DNA of 64,000 nt, taken from positions 3,821,340-3,885,339 of the forward strand of contig OY986971.1 of NCBI GenBank assembly GCA_963920575.1, read 5' to 3'. Shown here piece by piece: positions 60,101-64,000 of this stretch. Both the position numbers and the translations under genes were made by a program. Position 1 is the first letter of the stretch, and each line of letters starts with the position of its first letter. This DNA is from Narthecium ossifragum (lineage: Eukaryota > Streptophyta > Magnoliopsida > Dioscoreales > Nartheciaceae). The notes under the pieces are model-generated. The model made no database searches. It saw only the letters and a list, made by a program, of their open reading frames with translations, and was not told the origin of the DNA.

Positions 60101-63100
60101 GGTAGGAAGTAGCTAATGGTTCGCCATGGGAACCCCTAATTCTTGCATTGCTTACCTGAATAAGAATGAAATGAGTAGTACCTTTAAAAGTCTTCCAGAC
60201 ATTAGAATGGACACGAGTAGCTGTCACAGAAATCAAGTAGAATACCTTTACACTTGCGTAGGAGCTATGTAGCTTCAGTGGATGTGAAACTTTAGTACAT
60301 TCTGGGCTACCAGTTGCATTTTTTAGCTCTTCGTTAGTCCAGTCATGATCCAGAAATCTAGAAAGGAACTCTTCTCAGTGACAACGTGAAAACGCATTCT
60401 TGTACAAATGGTGCAGATTTAGTCAGCACACAAAAGGAGATTATCAAATTAATATAACCGCGACTCAGAAATCTAAATCATTTGAAAATTGAAATTACCC
60501 AGGCAGTTCAAATAAAATTGGCCGTAACATTTCTTGTCCAGATAAGTGCCTTCTATCATGTTCATCAAGGTCAAGCTGTAGAGGAGAAATCAGAGTAGAC
60601 ACATACATGTCGATAAAGATTCCTTGCGCAACATTGAACTGATAACATGAGCTCATCTATATCAAATCAAATAGCAAGGCAAAGAATCAGCTGATGAACA
60701 GTTTATTCACCTCTGAAGTCGACAAGAATCGATAAATTGCACTCTGCATAGGAGATGGTAAAAAGGTTAGCTCCTAAAACTACATAGAAAAAACCACTAT
60801 TCGAAGCAATCATTAGCAGCAGTATGCATTCAAAAGAATATTTGCTCCAGAGATTAAGCTAGGGTCTGTTCAAGAATGGATGGACTACTTGCATTTGTAC
60901 TGGCACAACAGTAGAATCTTTCTTGCATGGTTTTATTTCATTAAGATTCATTTTTTGATACTCTTGGTAATAGGCAGATGTCATGATTTGTTGCATACAT
61001 GAATTAGTAAATTTCTGCAACTTTTGAGTAGGCTTTATCAGCTACGTCTCTAGAGGCATTACTTAATACATCCCTCTTGGAAGTGTCTCCAATATATTGT
61101 TTCCTGCAGTGCTCAAGAAATCATGCGGACATCTAGGCAAATAGAACGAGGTACCTAGTAGTTTGAGAAAGTGAAGATGGAATCCTGCAAAAATAGTTGC
61201 AATCGTGACTCATCTGCATTATCATGTATAATTTTTTCATGCTTGTGTTGAAGATTTGCCTTACAGCTCATGGAAAAGTCCACCAAATCCTCCCAAAAAA
61301 AATCATTACAATGTTATGGATTTGTTGGGATAACTAGTTCCACTCGCCTTTCAAAAATCTCACGTCATTACCTGAATAGATACTTATAATCCCCTTTAAG
61401 AGTTCTTAGGTAAAAAAAGGTCACAGCAGCATCATAATCAAAGTGTAAAAATCTACAGTACTGAAAGATTAAAAAAAAAAAATTTAACGTACTTCAGGGG
61501 TGCTGTTAAAATCACCAGCAAGCACAACAGGGATGTTACCCCATTTTTCTGAGAGCGCATATGCCTTGGACAACAATAAGCGGACCTGAGAAAGCATACC
61601 AATGTACTTCTTACATGATAATTTCTACTTTGCACAAAAAAGGTCAAAGAACTGAAAGAGTTCCTTTTTTGCATATGTTGGTATACAGACTATTCTCAGA
61701 AGCTATCACTTCACTAACATACTGGAATAAATAAACCCATTACTTATTGAACTAAAACAATGAATCAGTACTCAAAGCAATTGTGCCAACCAACTTGGTA
61801 GGACATCATCAGAAGATATTGCCAAATACATCACTCGCATTCACTATCATTTCTGCAAAAATCTGTATGATACGGTCTTTTGGCAATCTTCTTTACTTTG
61901 TTCGACAATGAGCATATATCAATTAGAAGACTCCCGCATTCAAATACGTTCAGGATCAAGTGTTATGGTTAGTGCAATAACCAGTATGTCTCATTAATGA
62001 GGAGCAACAGCTGGCATCAAATATTCCCAAAAACAAAAAGAAAGGTAAGACTTTTAAATGAAAATACCACAAGTTATATGATGGACCATGTCAATCAAAG
62101 GAGCAAAGATCATTCAAAGCAAAAGAATTATGAAACTTAGAAAAGCACATGAAAAATAATTGCTGGATTTATCAATAAAAGCTTTTGTCCATTTTTATTT
62201 AAGAAAGCTTTCTTGAAATAAAATGCAGGTTTACAAGAATTCATTATTTTATTTTATTTGGAGGTTAAGAAAATGACAAATTGGCTACAAAATAACTTGT
62301 GACAATACCAAAGAGGTTCATCATAAACCAATTTCCTGAGCATGAGATGGCAAAATCTTTTTGCAACATGAGAATTAAAAAATTGAATATACCTGGCCAA
62401 GCTTAATATCTCCACGCTTTGGATTAAAAAGTACATGGATGTTGCCAATCACTACTCTTCTTGGATCAATCTCATTTGTCTGCCTAATGCAAAGCAAGAC
62501 CAACAGTGAATCGAGAAGACTCGAAATGAACTTTGAAATTTGTTTAAGATGGTAAGTTTAGACAGATAAATCAAGTAAAATTCATTAAATAATAGAGTCA
62601 GAAAGAAAATAGCCAACACTTATAAGAAACTATTTTATTGACATCAATTCGCAGTTGTTTGGACTCCATATTGGATCTCATAGAAGAAGACTTTACTAAG
62701 TTCATTCCATATGGAATGTCTTAATGCCAACATCAGCCCCATCATACAAAGTTATCATAGCTATTATTGTTCCTATAAAGTCAACTTCTGTAGCTGATGT
62801 GCTTTAAAGTACAGTAATGTTAAGCTTCCAATACTTTAGGCTTCCCTTCTACATGGATGATGGCTTAAAAGATGAATATGCTAGCATAATGGAATCAATT
62901 GGATGTAGCACATATCAAAGAGCTCACAGAGCATCAAGGGTTCCCTGTCGAATTCATCACAAGGCTCAAATTCCCAATTGTAAACTTAAACCAGCAGATA
63001 TACTATGCTGAAGTTATAACAGCTGATTTTATCATGTAATACACTGTTACCTCGAAAGCAAAAACCTGAGCAACATTATCGCGAAGACCAAAAGCAGCAA

Positions 63101-63706
63101 ACTCTATGCTTTCTCCCTCCAGTAAGCGAAAGCTAAAGTTGAAAGGCAAAAATGCGCCAATCTCTGTTAGCCAGCGATATAGTGATAAGCTAAAGTCAAG
63201 CACATGAAAGAACCATTACCTTTCTTCTTTCCAAAATATTGCACACCCATCCTTAGCTTCACCAGTGCGTCTCTTCGAGTGATTGATGTCTATCAGTATC
63301 CTCAAATGTATTGTAGCTAGAAATGTACTAATGGCAGTGATGAACATGAAGAAGTACTACCTTATAGCTACCAGTGTATCCTTCTTTCTTTATGATGCTC
63401 AGGATGTCATGGTACCTGTCCACCTCCTAAAAATTAAGACAAAACTCATTTCAAAAGGCACTCGAAGGGTAGGGGATGTCATGTGAACAACTGCACTGCA
63501 CTTGAATCCATGATAGCAATGAGGATAAGCTTTATCACTTGCCTGAAGACATACTAAATCGGCATTCCATTTACTAATTTCCTGACAAATCTGTCGTCTG
63601 CGTGACTCCCATCTCATGACATCAGGAGGAATATTCGAATATAGGTCAGGATGGTTTGCAGCATGACAATCTCCCAAGATGTTATATGATACAAGTACAA
63701 ATTTGC
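57105..63706 (-). CDS. CCR4-type poly(A) deadenylase (carbon catabolite repressor 4 homolog), 5' end outside window
   Basis: This is an Mg-dependent exonuclease of the endonuclease/exonuclease/phosphatase fold that shortens mRNA poly(A) tails. Twelve minus-strand exons: 63706-63543, 63426-63361, 63272-63220, 63132-63051, 62479-62393, 61585-61493, 60743-60711, 60575-60499, 60357-60254, 60181-60067, 59992-59908 and 57299-57105 (about 383 aa). Catalytic motifs in order: SYNILGD (Asn), CLQEVDRY (Glu), GNIHVLFNP, AGDFNSTP (Asp/Asn), FLGTVDYLW and GSDHLAL (Asp/His). The donor at 60254 is chosen because the alternative at 60246 puts a stop in the next exon. The first listed intron uses a GC donor (CAG|GCAAGT). 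A Lys/Glu/Asp-rich tail of about 50 residues follows the domain. It resembles Arabidopsis CCR4 homologs 3/5/6 rather than the LRR-containing 1/2 type; which one is not decided. The N-terminal part lies right of 63706, where the remaining 290 bases look like intron. Confidence 0.92.
58598..59043. repeat. 220-bp tandem duplication in the last CCR4 intron
   Basis: Two adjacent copies (about 58598-58817 and 58818-59043, offset 220 bp) begin CTAAATTGATTTATAACAGC and end CATTTAGCATCTCAGTCCTA. They differ at a handful of positions. They are non-coding and lie in the 2.6-kb last intron. Confidence 0.9.
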
Positions 63707-64000
63707 CTGGAGCAGATAAAAAAATAGAGGCATCGGATCTATCAATCTTTGATTGGTTAAAAGTAACAAAAAGGTCAAGCGACCTTTAATGCCTGATGCA
63801 AATCAATTACAGATGAACAGAAAGATGCATGCCACAATGACTTTAAAAATTCCCTATAAGTGGAATATCACTACAACAAGTATGCCGCTTTAGCTGAAAC
63901 ATTTAAATACAAAAGTTTCCTATTTATTGGGGACACTTTGTAGGAAAGTTCCAATCCCAAGGAGCAAAGTGTTGAAGCTGCTTGAAGTGTTTAAATCCCT

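Noticed and set aside
1..64000. tRNA, rRNA or CRISPR features
   Set aside because: By eye I found no tRNA cloverleaf, rRNA core or spacer-repeat array; the repeats seen are transposon or simple-sequence repeats.

Overview
The window is plant nuclear DNA. The genes have many GT-AG introns, every gene family seen is a land-plant one, and the intergenic space is filled with plant transposons (Mutator-like, PIF/Harbinger, LINE and LTR elements). The GC-rich exons of the amino-acid transporter, set against AT-rich flanks, hint at a monocot; that is a weak inference and I do not name a species.

Layout. 1-4.13 kb: the 5' part of a minus-strand RCC1-repeat gene whose 3' end lies left of the window, with an antisense LINE remnant beyond its last visible exon. 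4.2-10 kb: intergenic, with a GC-rich low-complexity block, microsatellites and a 28-bp minisatellite, then a 364-bp foldback MITE. 10.6-17.2 kb: a decayed PIF/Harbinger transposon (Myb/SANT ORF, then DDE transposase) split by a solo LTR. 18.5-22.5 kb: a complete LHT-type amino-acid transporter. 22.6-23.5 kb: a second LINE RNase H remnant and local duplications. 23.7-38.9 kb: a Mutator-like element (MULE) with about 160-bp inverted ends. It is interrupted by three solo LTRs of one family (A1-A3), and A1 itself contains two solo LTRs of another family (T2, T3). All five have perfect 5-bp target duplications. 38.9-40.9 kb: a MULE-like foldback element with a second foldback element inserted in its terminal repeat. 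41.2-54.9 kb: a complete 21-exon MSH6 gene. 56.1-57.1 kb: a complete AWPM-19/PM19-like membrane protein gene. 57.1-63.7 kb: a CCR4-type deadenylase gene on the minus strand, 5' end outside the window, converging on AWPM-19 with 19 bp between the stop codons.

The five host genes do not form a pathway: RCC1 family (signalling or chromatin), amino-acid uptake, mismatch repair, a stress-associated membrane protein and mRNA deadenylation. I joined exons by hand, requiring GT-AG borders (one GC-AG) and unbroken phase. MSH6 (1,282 aa), LHT (435 aa) and AWPM-19 (179 aa) read through without a break.

The strongest unexplained signal is a set of GATCGATC-centred palindromes, mostly paired 19-23 bp apart, in LTRs of two families. 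Their outer bases differ between copies but usually stay palindromic.
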